From NCBI GenBank assembly GCA_016303195.1, contig JAEDMD010000004.1:1-25378 (forward strand): 25,378 nt of DNA, written 5' to 3'. The translations under genes were made by a program, and so were the position numbers. The notes under the pieces are model-generated. The model saw nothing but the letters and a program-made list of their open reading frames with translations, made no database searches and had not been told where the DNA came from. Within the stretch, counting starts at the first letter, position 1, and every line of letters starts with the position of its first letter. Source of the DNA: Oscillospiraceae bacterium (GTDB taxonomy: Bacteria; Bacillota; Clostridia; Oscillospirales; Ruminococcaceae). Below are positions 6,713-13,991 of the stretch, piece by piece.

Positions 6713-7179
6713 TATGCTTCGATCTCTCTTATCAGGTTTATCATTTCGATAGCACCCTCAGCACATTCACTGCCCTTATTGCCTGCCTTAGAGCCTGCAC
6801 GCTCGATAGCCTGCTCGATATTTTCGGTAGTGATGACACCGAACATTACAGGAATTTCGCTCTGGAGCGATACCTGAGCGATGCCCTTAGCGGCTTCATT
6901 GCAAACGAGGTCATAGTGGGAAGTGCTTCCACGGATGATAGCACCGAGGCAGATAACAGCGTCGTACTTGCCTGACTTAGCCATTTTTGAAGCGATGAGC
7001 GGTATCTCGAAAGCACCGGGAACCCATGCAACATCGATGGAAGATTCGGGGATATCGTGACGCTTCAAGGTATCAACAGCGCCGCCGAGGAGCTTTGAAG
7101 TGATGAACTCGTTGAAACGAGCAACAACGATACCGATTCGTGTGTCCTTGGGGATAAGATTTCCTTCGTAAATTTTCAT
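6712..7179 (-). CDS. ribH: 6,7-dimethyl-8-ribityllumazine synthase
   Basis: 155 residues, usual length, with AAGGAGA before the start. It condenses 5-amino-6-ribitylamino-uracil with 3,4-dihydroxy-2-butanone 4-phosphate. Family marks are visible: '[12 protein letters not shown]' near the N-terminus, 'VPGAFEIPL' (about 53-61), '[20 protein letters not shown]' (about 74-93, with the catalytic His) and '[20 protein letters not shown]'. The protein forms 60-mer or pentamer shells. It lies in the riboflavin operon after ribBA and one small membrane-protein gene, and is coupled to the HAD phosphatase. Confidence 0.97.
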   Translation of the reverse strand: MKIYEGNLIPKDTRIGIVVARFNEFITSKLLGGAVDTLKRHDIPESSIDVAWVPGAFEIPLIASKMAKSGKYDAVICLGAIIRGSTSHYDLVCNEAAKGIAQVSLQSEIPVMFGVITTENIEQAIERAGSKAGNKGSECAEGAIEMINLIREIEA

Positions 7180-7196
7180 ATTTATTCTCCTTAAAA

Positions 7197-7667
7197 TTAT
7201 TTTGTAAGCGGATTCTCATAATTATGTTTGCCATACCAGTCAGCCAGCATTTTCACGGTTTTGGGCTTCTTTATGCCGATATTATATGTGGAAGGGCGAC
7301 TCTTGCCTTCATCATAAAGACTGAGAATATCAATTCCGAATTTTGTTTTAGTGTATTCATAGCTTAAATTCTCTACGGGGATTAATCCGCCTTTTTTGAA
7401 ATCAGTTCTTATTCCTTCGGGCGAAAGACAGGTGAACTGACACGGAATGACAAGTATCATCATTATCACAAGTGCGATCGAAATTCTGTCAATTTCACCG
7501 GGGAGAAGGTTCACGGCACACAGGAATATGGTTGTCAGGAACGATATCCAGTTCGCAACGAAAACCTTTTCTTTAGCCTTTGACCATGATATGAACAGTC
7601 CGATGTCGGTAATTACGCCGATTACGCAAAGAATACATATAATGACAAAAAATATTGTACTTAGCAT
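7197..7667 (-). CDS. Small membrane protein with C-terminal soluble domain, unknown function
   Basis: 156 residues, preceded by GAGGTGAGG. Three hydrophobic segments (about 2-28, 38-55 and 61-80) are followed by a soluble domain (about 81-156) beginning '[10 protein letters not shown]', with short beta-like stretches. This resembles the small PH-like domains seen after membrane segments in many Firmicutes proteins, but I cannot name the family surely. It sits 9 bases after ribBA and 17 before ribH, so it is transcribed with the riboflavin genes. It is not a RibU-type transporter, which has six segments. Role unknown. Confidence 0.75.
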   Translation of the reverse strand: MLSTIFFVIICILCVIGVITDIGLFISWSKAKEKVFVANWISFLTTIFLCAVNLLPGEIDRISIALVIMMILVIPCQFTCLSPEGIRTDFKKGGLIPVENLSYEYTKTKFGIDILSLYDEGKSRPSTYNIGIKKPKTVKMLADWYGKHNYENPLTK

Positions 7668-7676
7668 ACCCTCACC

Positions 7677-8876
7677 TCAATAATCGAGAATATGCCCCAT
7701 CTTGTCACGCTTTGTTTTAAGATAGAACAGATCATAAGCGGTAGCGTCCATCTGTATGGGCACACGCTCCTTTATTTCCAGACCGTAGCCGCTGAGACCG
7801 TACACCTTGTCGGGATTGTTTGTAAGCAGACGCAGAGTTTTACAGCCGAGTTCACGGAGTATCTGGGCGCCGATGTAGTATTCACGCATATCTCCGGGGA
7901 AACCGAGAGCGAGGTTTGCTTCAAGTGTATCCATGCCCTGATCCTGCAATTCATATGCTTTCAGCTTGTTGATAAGACCGATACCACGGCCTTCCTGACG
8001 CATATACAGAAGGATTCCACGTCCCTCTTTTTCTATCTGTGTCATAGCGGAGGCAAACTGCTGACCGCAGTCGCATTTCAGCGAGCCGAAAGCGTCACCT
8101 GTAAGGCACTCGGAATGTACACGGCAGAGGATATCTTCACCGTTCCCGATATCGCCCTTGACGAGAGCAACATGATGTTCACCGTTGAGCTTGTTGACAA
8201 AACCGACAGCACGGAAATTGCCGTATTTCGTGGGGAGTTTTGTGTCAGCGACTTTATCTACCAGCTTGTCATGAACTTTTCTGTAATCCTTGAGAGCCTG
8301 AATGGTGATGAACTTCATGCCCCATTCCACAGCCTTTTCCTGCAACTCGGCAGAGCGCATCATAGTTCCGTCATCACGCATTATCTCACAGCACAGACCA
8401 CATTCTTTAAGCCCTGCAAGGCGCATAAGATCAACAGTTGCTTCGGTGTGCCCTTCACGTTCGAGAACGCCGTTTCTTTTGGCAGTCAGCGGGAACATAT
8501 GACCGGGGCGGCGGAAATCCTCAGGCTTTGCGTTATCATCAACGCACATACGGGCGGTGAATCCACGTTCAGCAGCGGAAATTCCCGTAGTAGTATCAAC
8601 ATGGTCGATAGAGACTGTGAAAGCGGTGCTGTGATTGTCGGTATTGTAGTCTACCATCTGTGGAAGATGGAGTTTATTGCAGAGATCAATGCTCATAGGC
8701 ATACAGATAAGACCTTTTGCATGAGCCGCCATGAAATTAACATTTTCAGTAGTGGCAAACTCAGCGGCACATATCATATCGCCTTCATTTTCTCTGTCCT
8801 CGTCATCAGTAACAAGGATGATCTCTCCCTTTCGGAGTGCCTCCACAGCTTCCTCAATGGTATTGTATTCAAACAT
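7677..8876 (-). CDS. ribBA: Bifunctional DHBP synthase / GTP cyclohydrolase II
   Basis: 399 residues, the usual length of the fusion. Residues 1-200 are 3,4-dihydroxy-2-butanone-4-phosphate synthase: [10 protein letters not shown] (24-33), HAKGLIC (52-58) and 'RPGHMFPL' (123-130). Residues about 205-399 are GTP cyclohydrolase II with zinc ligands C257, C268 and C270 ([17 protein letters not shown]) and '[11 protein letters not shown]' (291-301). It supplies both precursors of riboflavin, from ribulose 5-phosphate and from GTP. The Shine-Dalgarno AAGGAGGAG lies in the last codons of the preceding deaminase-like gene, which ends just one base before this ATG, so the two are tightly coupled. Confidence 0.98.
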   Translation of the reverse strand: MFEYNTIEEAVEALRKGEIILVTDDEDRENEGDMICAAEFATTENVNFMAAHAKGLICMPMSIDLCNKLHLPQMVDYNTDNHSTAFTVSIDHVDTTTGISAAERGFTARMCVDDNAKPEDFRRPGHMFPLTAKRNGVLEREGHTEATVDLMRLAGLKECGLCCEIMRDDGTMMRSAELQEKAVEWGMKFITIQALKDYRKVHDKLVDKVADTKLPTKYGNFRAVGFVNKLNGEHHVALVKGDIGNGEDILCRVHSECLTGDAFGSLKCDCGQQFASAMTQIEKEGRGILLYMRQEGRGIGLINKLKAYELQDQGMDTLEANLALGFPGDMREYYIGAQILRELGCKTLRLLTNNPDKVYGLSGYGLEIKERVPIQMDATAYDLFYLKTKRDKMGHILDY

Positions 8877-8877
8877 A

Positions 8878-9504
8878 TTACTCCTCCTTGATATTCATTA
8901 TCATATCATAGACCTCTTTACACTGGGATTTTTTCTGGGCATAAAGGTCTAATGTTCTGCTCAGGAACAGCTTTTCCGCAGCGGCAACAGCCGAACTGCT
9001 GCTTATTCTGAAACAGTCGAGAACAGCGGTGCTTCCGCTTCTCTGGATATATTTCAGCTCATAGTAGCTGGAGAGGACTATCTGAAAAAATTCCGTGTCC
9101 TCAGGTATGTCACTGATCTGTATGCGCTGTGAACGCATATACGGATCTGTGTCTATCATGTGCAAAGCACCGCACCAGCGGTCATGCGAACCGCAGCTAA
9201 GGTGCTTGACATTACTCATAACGACAGCACCGAGACACATGGGACATGGTTCCATAGAGGAATATAGATGGACTTCACGGACGTTTATACCTGAGCGGCA
9301 GTAGAGACGCTGGAGAACGTTCAGTTCTGCGTGAGCGGTATGAGGATTCATAACAGCAGGTTCACTGGCGGTGTTGTGCCCTTTAACGAGCAGAAGTCCG
9401 TTTTTATCAAATATAGCAGCACCGATGGGGATACTGCCGATAGAAAAAGCGTGCCATGCTTCTTCAAGGACGATCTGCCATTGCGGCGATAGGTCTTTCC
9501 ACAT
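8878..9504 (-). CDS. Deaminase-fold protein with intact zinc site (paralogue 1)
   Basis: 208 residues; GGAGG before the start. It belongs to the cytidine deaminase-like superfamily: H58-A59-E60 (zinc ligand and proton-shuttling Glu) and P86-C87-P88-M89-C90 (zinc ligands). The layout is closest to TadA/guanine deaminase/CMP-dCMP type enzymes, but beyond residue 120 there is an extra ~85-residue, mostly helical C-terminal part unlike TadA. It is a paralogue of the next upstream gene over the full length. It ends one base before ribBA, so it belongs to the riboflavin operon; RibD already carries the pathway's own deaminase domain. The substrate is unknown. Confidence 0.85.
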   Translation of the reverse strand: MWKDLSPQWQIVLEEAWHAFSIGSIPIGAAIFDKNGLLLVKGHNTASEPAVMNPHTAHAELNVLQRLYCRSGINVREVHLYSSMEPCPMCLGAVVMSNVKHLSCGSHDRWCGALHMIDTDPYMRSQRIQISDIPEDTEFFQIVLSSYYELKYIQRSGSTAVLDCFRISSSSAVAAAEKLFLSRTLDLYAQKKSQCKEVYDMIMNIKEE

Positions 9505-9519
9505 TTTAAAACCTCCTTA

Positions 9520-10155
9520 TCAAGAGTATCTTTCATCTTTTATTTTCATAATCATATTGTAAACTTCTTCGCAGGTCTTTTCCTGTATAGACCACTGATC
9601 GAGGATGCGGCGGAAATACATTTTTTCAGCGATCTCCACGGCAGTCTCGTTGGTGCGTCTGTAACATTCAAGAGCAGATGAATCTTTTTTGTTGGTTATC
9701 TGTTTTATTTCAAAATAGCTGTGAAGCACAAGGGTGAATAATTCTGCATCACCGCCCTCGTTCCGATAGTTTATCTGCTTTGATCTCAGAAAAGCATCAT
9801 CATACAGAAAGTGAGCCGAGCCCATATGAAGATCTGATGAAGCTGAGCAGATATTTTTTATACCCGTGAGATTTATCATGCCGAGACACATATGACATGG
9901 CTCCATTGAAGAATAAAGTGTCAGTTTTGAAGGATCATGGCAATACCTGAGATCAAGATCAAAGAGAGCATTTGCATCCGCATGAGCGATGTATCTGTTA
10001 AGGCAGTCAGGCTCGCCGTAGCGGTTATGGGCTTTGGACATAAGGGCATTATTCTCATCATAAACAGCCGCTCCCGCAGGAACATTTCCGTTTCTGAAAG
10101 CAAGCCATGCTTCTTCAAAAACGACCTTCCACGGCTTAGGAACATCATTCCACAT
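9520..10155 (-). CDS. Deaminase-fold protein with altered active site (paralogue 2, Glu to Asp)
   Basis: 211 residues. The start at 10155 is chosen because GGAGG lies 8 bases upstream and the N-terminus (MWND-P-PW) then aligns with paralogue 1 (MWKDLSPQW). The open frame runs further upstream but overlaps the CPCC gene. Zinc ligands H58, C87 and C90 align residue for residue with paralogue 1, but the catalytic Glu is Asp (H58-A59-D60), and the second motif is PCHMC. It has the same long C-terminal part (EVYNMIMKIKDE against [12 protein letters not shown]). Either a deaminase of changed activity, or a non-catalytic partner that dimerises with paralogue 1; both are inferences. Transcribed in the riboflavin operon, 15 bases before paralogue 1. 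Confidence 0.83.
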   Translation of the reverse strand: MWNDVPKPWKVVFEEAWLAFRNGNVPAGAAVYDENNALMSKAHNRYGEPDCLNRYIAHADANALFDLDLRYCHDPSKLTLYSSMEPCHMCLGMINLTGIKNICSASSDLHMGSAHFLYDDAFLRSKQINYRNEGGDAELFTLVLHSYFEIKQITNKKDSSALECYRRTNETAVEIAEKMYFRRILDQWSIQEKTCEEVYNMIMKIKDERYS

Positions 10156-10192
10156 TTCAATAACCTCCATAATTTCTATACTAAGATCAGTG

Positions 10193-10531
10193 TTATGGCA
10201 ATTCCTCAGGTTCAGGCGGTCTTGAACAGCATATGAATTCATCTTTGCAAGCGCCTGTTTTTCTATAATTATCTCTTGCATGAGAAAGGGAGATACCGTT
10301 TGCACCACTGACAGTTTCAGGGGAGTCGGGGGAGACATCATTTTCCCAGAAGCAGACCTCACAGACCTGCCAGGCTGTATCTTCCGTTGAATTACCGATA
10401 AGGGTAAGATTTCCGCAGCAGGGACAGGGGAAACGTTCTGTCAGACCGATACGCAGAACAGTGAGCAAGGCTTTTGCCTGTTCATCGGTAAGCTGGTCAA
10501 CAGCCCTGTGCAGTAAAGATTTTACATCCAT
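10193..10531 (-). CDS. Cysteine-rich CPCC-family protein
   Basis: 112 residues. The central part has 'FPCPCCGNLTL' followed by 'WQVCEVCFWENDV', then 'VSGANGISLSHARDNYRKTGAC', which is the pattern of the CPCC cysteine-rich domain. The two CxxC-type pairs (CPCC and CEVC) probably bind zinc, like a rubredoxin or zinc-ribbon knuckle. The N-terminal 33 residues form a likely helical segment. Function is not established. It begins 7 bases after ribE ends and is followed by the two deaminase-like genes, so it is part of the riboflavin operon. Confidence 0.82.
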   Translation of the reverse strand: MDVKSLLHRAVDQLTDEQAKALLTVLRIGLTERFPCPCCGNLTLIGNSTEDTAWQVCEVCFWENDVSPDSPETVSGANGISLSHARDNYRKTGACKDEFICCSRPPEPEELP

Positions 10532-10538
10532 ATCAACC

Positions 10539-11183
10539 TCATATAAAACCGTTTCTTGCGAGCATTTCCATACTGAGAGAGCTTTCGGAAGATACCGCAG
10601 GTTTCATCAGTTTTTCGACATATTTGCCGACGATATCATTTTCCAGATTCACAATATCGCCGATTTTTTTATAGTTTAGGATGGTACATTCAGCAGTGTG
10701 CGGGATAATGGACACGCTGAATGAACTGTCGGTGACTTTAGCAACAGTCAGGCTTATACCGTCAATGGCGATCGAGCCTTTTTCAACAATATACCTTAAT
10801 ATTTCAGGCTTTGCCGAGATGGTGTACCATACAGCTATTCCGTCATTGCGGATATCGGAAACAGTACCCGTCCCGTCGATATGTCCCGAAACAATGTGAC
10901 CGCCGAATCTGCCGTTAGCTGACATAGCACGTTCAAGGTTGACGGGACTGCCGTTTGTAAGGCTTCCGAGGGATGAACGGCTGAGAGTTTCGTTCATAAC
11001 ATCCGCCTGAAAGGCGGAACTGTCAAAATGGGTGACAGTGAGGCATACACCGTTCACGGCGATGCTGTCGCCGAGGTGGACATCTTCGAGGACTTTTTTG
11101 GCTTCGATACGGATAAAGGAGTTATTTCCGCTGTGCTGAACAGCCCTGACAGTTCCGACTTCTTCAATTATTCCAGTGAACAT
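10539..11183 (-). CDS. ribE: Riboflavin synthase, alpha subunit
   Basis: 214 residues. Begins MFTGIIEEVGTV, the family start. Two lumazine-binding domains repeat each other: first with 'GDSIAVNGVCLTV' and 'LERAMSANGRFGGHIVSGH', second with 'GSIAIDGISLTVAKV' and 'SVSIIPHT'. It dismutates two 6,7-dimethyl-8-ribityllumazine into riboflavin and the pyrimidine. Its ATG shares one base with the ribD TAA (TAATG), so it is coupled to ribD. About 12 C-terminal residues beyond the second domain vary in the family. Confidence 0.97.
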   Translation of the reverse strand: MFTGIIEEVGTVRAVQHSGNNSFIRIEAKKVLEDVHLGDSIAVNGVCLTVTHFDSSAFQADVMNETLSRSSLGSLTNGSPVNLERAMSANGRFGGHIVSGHIDGTGTVSDIRNDGIAVWYTISAKPEILRYIVEKGSIAIDGISLTVAKVTDSSFSVSIIPHTAECTILNYKKIGDIVNLENDIVGKYVEKLMKPAVSSESSLSMEMLARNGFI

Positions 11184-12304
11184 TACCTGTAAGCCACCCT
11201 TCCTTCTATCACAAAGTCGTTGCCAATGCGCTGTATTTTTGTGTTTTCTATCATATATGCATCATTGGGAGTGGGGATACCCCATCCTTCAACAGGCGAT
11301 TTAGCGTCCTTGCCGCCGAATATTTTCGGGGCTATGTATGCTTTGACTCTGTTTACCAGTTTATGTCGGAACAGCGAGTCGTTCAGTTCGCCGCCGCCCT
11401 CAACAAGTATGCTGTCGATCTTCATTTCTCTTAACTTCAGCATCAAAGTATACAGATCAACGTGACCGCAGTTTACCTTGGTCGAAATTATCCTGCATCC
11501 CATTTCTTCGAGGATATGCCGTTTATCGTTTTTCTCATGGTCGTTCTTTTTCTCATAGTTTGTAGTGGCTATGATGGTCGGAACTTCCTTTGCAGTCTTT
11601 ACAATATTGCTGTCAAGCGGTATCCTCAGCCGTGAATCGCATATTATCCTTATGGGGTTACGTCCGTTTTCAAGGCGGCAGGTAAGCATAGGATCATCTG
11701 CAAGAACAGTGCCGATGCCTGCCATGATAGCGGTGTGTCTCAGCCTTTCACGCTGTACGTCCATCCTTGCCTCATCGCCCGTTATCCACTTTGATTCACC
11801 TGTGTGTGTGGCGATCTTGCCGTCGAGAGTCATTGCATACTTCACGGTGACAAAAGGCCAATTATGGGTTATCCAGTGAAAGAATATCCCGTTTATAGCG
11901 TCACATTCTTCCCTGAGAACGTTTTCAACTACCTCTATGCCGTGTTCACGGAGTATCTTCACTCCCTTGCCCGATACCATGGGATTCGGGTCAGCCGAGC
12001 CGATGAACACACGTTTTATGCCGTGTTCAATGACAGCATCGGTGCATGGCGGCTGTTTGCCGTGATGACAGCAAGGTTCGAGTGTAACATACATATCCGC
12101 ACCTGTGCAGTCGATACCGTTTTCATCGCAGTAGGCGAAAGCGGTGCGCTCGGCATGGAGATCGCCGTATTTTTTATGCCAGCCCTCACCGATGATCTTA
12201 CCGTCACGTACAATGACAGCCCCGACCATGGGATTAGGGGAGGTGAAGCCCATACCTCTCTGAGCAAGTTCAAGGGCTTTTCTCATATAATCTTCGTGCT
12301 GCAT
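11183..12304 (-). CDS. ribD: Bifunctional pyrimidine deaminase/reductase
   Basis: 373 residues. Residues 1-145: deaminase domain with H50-A51-E52 and PCCHHGKQPPC (77-87; C78 and C87 are zinc ligands). Residues 146-373: NADPH-dependent reductase domain with 'VTVKYAMTLDGKIAT', 'SKWITG', 'GIGTVLADDPMLTCR' and 'ILVEGGGELNDSLF'. It performs the second and third steps of the GTP branch. Second gene of the operon, 19 bases after the unknown 134-aa protein. Its deaminase domain differs clearly from the two stand-alone deaminase-fold proteins downstream. Confidence 0.97.
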   Translation of the reverse strand: MQHEDYMRKALELAQRGMGFTSPNPMVGAVIVRDGKIIGEGWHKKYGDLHAERTAFAYCDENGIDCTGADMYVTLEPCCHHGKQPPCTDAVIEHGIKRVFIGSADPNPMVSGKGVKILREHGIEVVENVLREECDAINGIFFHWITHNWPFVTVKYAMTLDGKIATHTGESKWITGDEARMDVQRERLRHTAIMAGIGTVLADDPMLTCRLENGRNPIRIICDSRLRIPLDSNIVKTAKEVPTIIATTNYEKKNDHEKNDKRHILEEMGCRIISTKVNCGHVDLYTLMLKLREMKIDSILVEGGGELNDSLFRHKLVNRVKAYIAPKIFGGKDAKSPVEGWGIPTPNDAYMIENTKIQRIGNDFVIEGRVAYR

Positions 12305-12323
12305 GAAATCCTCCTGTGAACTG

Positions 12324-12728
12324 TTATTTTTTCAGGCTTTCAAACCATTGCTCAGTGAATGCATTCTGAGCGGCGGTGTCGGGAAAATCGGAAATATCGC
12401 ATTTGTCCCATATTCCCACGATATCGTCAAGCCTTGCCTGATTACCCAAAGTTACCAGATAGACCTTCGGGCTTTGCGCCATCATTCCCGACTGTACGGC
12501 GTTTATCAGTGAGCCGCAGCATTCCATACCGTAACCGAATCCGAGAAGGCGGTCACGGAGTTTCTGATAAGCCTCCAGATAACTGCTTCCGAATGATTTT
12601 ATGACTCTGCCGTTTATGGGCAGTTCAAGCATTATGTCGTCGGATGATTCGCATTCGTCCGCATTTACTTCCACATCAGCTCTGTGGGAAGAACCGATGA
12701 AAACAATACTTACACGGTACTGTGTCAT
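12324..12728 (-). CDS. Unknown protein, first gene behind the FMN riboswitch
   Basis: 134 residues. Start at 12728 chosen because GGAGG lies 6 bases upstream; a longer frame would run into the terminator and riboswitch. I do not recognise the family. It is soluble and acidic, with an N-terminal beta-like segment (MTQYRVSIVFIGSSH), a middle 'GSSYLEAYQKLRDRLLGFGY', a Cys-Cys pair near 70 and an 'SDFPDTAAQNAFTEQWFESL' C-terminus. Being first behind the riboswitch terminator, its expression should follow FMN level. Function unknown; a flavin-related role is only inferred from position. Confidence 0.75.
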   Translation of the reverse strand: MTQYRVSIVFIGSSHRADVEVNADECESSDDIMLELPINGRVIKSFGSSYLEAYQKLRDRLLGFGYGMECCGSLINAVQSGMMAQSPKVYLVTLGNQARLDDIVGIWDKCDISDFPDTAAQNAFTEQWFESLKK

Positions 12729-12745
12729 ACTGTACCTCCACAAAC

Positions 12746-12768
12746 AAAAAGCCCCGAAATATCGGGGC
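12746..12768 (-). terminator. FMN-riboswitch expression-platform terminator
   Basis: On the minus strand GCCCCGA and TCGGGGC form a 7-bp stem with a short loop, followed by TTTTTG. It lies between the riboswitch core and the first start codon, so it can switch off the whole operon when FMN is bound. Confidence 0.88.
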
Positions 12769-12794
12769 ATTGGTTCAATATACGCAAAAAGTGT

Positions 12795-12905
12795 ACATCT
12801 TCTCACATCCGGACTATACCGTCGGCTTCGGATTTTCACCGAATCAACCGCTTGGCGGCTCGCAGGCTATGACTGCCGGTCAGGAATCTCACCCTGCCCT
12901 GAAGA
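12795..12905 (-). promoter_or_regulatory. FMN riboswitch (RFN element)
   Basis: The minus strand carries the conserved RFN core: TTCAGGGCAGGGTGAGATTC, then CCTGACCGGCAGT, AGCCGCCAAGCGGT, GATTCGGTGAAAATCCGAAGCCGACGG split over its stems, and ATAGTCCGGATGTGAGAAGATG at the 3' end. FMN binding represses downstream riboflavin genes, here by the terminator at 12746-12768. It directly follows a consensus promoter. Confidence 0.97.
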
Positions 12906-12912
12906 CAATACT

Positions 12913-12941
12913 ATTATAGCACTCTGACAGTAAATTGTCAA
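12913..12941 (-). promoter_or_regulatory. Sigma-A-type promoter of the riboflavin operon
   Basis: Minus strand: TTGACA (12936-12941), 17-bp spacer, TATAAT (12913-12918). The start point near 12907 is right at the 5' edge of the riboswitch. Confidence 0.9.
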
Positions 12942-12977
12942 TACTATTTGTCGGCCTCAGCAGGATTTTTTCAGATA

Positions 12978-13012
12978 AAAGTAAAAATAAAGGACGGAAA
13001 TCGCTCCGCCCT
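12978..13012 (-). terminator. Intrinsic terminator after mrp
   Basis: On the minus strand AGGGCGGA and TCCGTCCT pair (with G-U) around a 6-nt loop, followed by TTATTTTTAC. It lies 10 bases after the Mrp stop codon and separates it from the riboflavin promoter. Confidence 0.75.
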
Positions 13013-13021
13013 TAGAAAATA

Positions 13022-13858
13022 TTACTTCTCCAGATCAGCTATCTTCTCAGCCGCCTCATTGAGCCATTCGCCTTCGTAAAGCTCAATAGTACCCTGATCG
13101 CAGTGTTTAGCGAGAGATGGGTCGATAGGGAGCTTAGCGAGAACGGGGATATCATACTGAGCGGCGATCTCCTCGATATGGCTTTCACCGTAGATGCTGT
13201 GCTTCTTTCCGCAGTCTGGGCACTCGAAATAGCTCATATTCTCGATGATACCGATTATCGGGATATTCATCAGCTTAGCCATTTTTACAGCCTTTTCGAC
13301 GATCATTGAAACAAGTTCCTGAGGTGAGGTAACGATAACGATACCATCAACAGGGAGGGACTGGAAAACTGTCAGCGGAACGTCACCTGTTCCCGGAGGC
13401 ATATCAACGAAAAGATAGTCGATATCTTTCCAGATAACGTCAGTCCAGAACTGCTTTACAACACCTGCGATAACAGGGCCTCTCCATACAACAGGATCGG
13501 ATTCATTTTCGAGAAGGAGGTTGATGGACATAATATCCAGACCCATCTTGCTCTTGGCAGGGATTATACCGAATTCGCAGGCATCAGCCTTTCCGTGGAT
13601 ACCAAAAGCCTTCGGGATGGAAGGGCCTGTGATATCAGCATCAAGAACACCGACATTTTTGCCCATTCTCTGCATAGCAACTGAAAGCATGGAAGAAACG
13701 AGAGTCTTTCCGACACCGCCCTTACCGCTGACAACACCGATGACCTTGCCGATCTTGCTCATTTTATTAGGTTCTTCCAGCAGACTTTGCGGCTTGCTGC
13801 TGCAATTGCCGGCGCTTGGGCATCCGGCGCAATCGTTAGGTGAACATGATTCACTCAT
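13022..13858 (-). CDS. mrp: Mrp/NBP35-family Fe-S cluster carrier ATPase
   Basis: 278 residues. Deviant Walker A GKGGVGKT at 45-52, 'DADITGPSIP' (73-82), Walker B 'DYLFVDMPPGTGD' (147-159) and a C-terminal C213-x-x-C216 (ECPDCG) that binds a bridging 4Fe-4S cluster between two subunits. The N-terminal Cys cluster (C5, C10, C13, C19) resembles the NBP35-type N-terminal cluster site. It delivers Fe-S clusters to apoproteins in the cytosol. AAGGAG precedes the start. It has its own promoter and terminator, so it is a single-gene unit between the riboflavin operon and the PASTA/mreB operon. Confidence 0.94.
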   Translation of the reverse strand: MSESCSPNDCAGCPSAGNCSSKPQSLLEEPNKMSKIGKVIGVVSGKGGVGKTLVSSMLSVAMQRMGKNVGVLDADITGPSIPKAFGIHGKADACEFGIIPAKSKMGLDIMSINLLLENESDPVVWRGPVIAGVVKQFWTDVIWKDIDYLFVDMPPGTGDVPLTVFQSLPVDGIVIVTSPQELVSMIVEKAVKMAKLMNIPIIGIIENMSYFECPDCGKKHSIYGESHIEEIAAQYDIPVLAKLPIDPSLAKHCDQGTIELYEGEWLNEAAEKIADLEK

Positions 13859-13892
13859 TGTTTAAACACTCCTTAATTTATATTATATTATA

Positions 13893-13921
13893 ATTATACC
13901 CTATAATTGCAGTTTAGTCAA
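13893..13921 (-). promoter_or_regulatory. Sigma-A-type promoter of mrp
   Basis: Minus strand: TTGACT (13916-13921), 17-bp spacer, TATAAT (13893-13898). It lies just beyond the terminator of the upstream operon, with a leader of about 30 nt. Confidence 0.8.
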
Positions 13922-13951
13922 TAGGGGGAGAAATACGCATCTTCAGTCATG

Positions 13952-13986
13952 AAAAATGCCACAGCACCGATCAGCACTGCGGCATT
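13952..13986 (-). terminator. Intrinsic terminator of the recD2-mreB-PASTA operon
   Basis: On the minus strand AATGCCGCAG and CTGTGGCATT form a 10-bp stem (one G-T) around a 12-nt loop, followed by TTTTTC. It begins 5 bases after the PASTA protein stop. Confidence 0.88.
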
Positions 13987-13991
13987 GCAGA

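Noticed and set aside
7692..8891. Nearly 400-codon open frame antisense to ribBA
   Set aside because: The sense frame is a clear RibBA; the antisense frame is a by-product of codon bias.
10156..10362. Upstream extension of the second deaminase-like gene
   Set aside because: It overlaps the CPCC gene, shows no similarity to the paralogue, and the internal ATG at 10155 has a good GGAGG and aligns with the paralogue's N-terminus.
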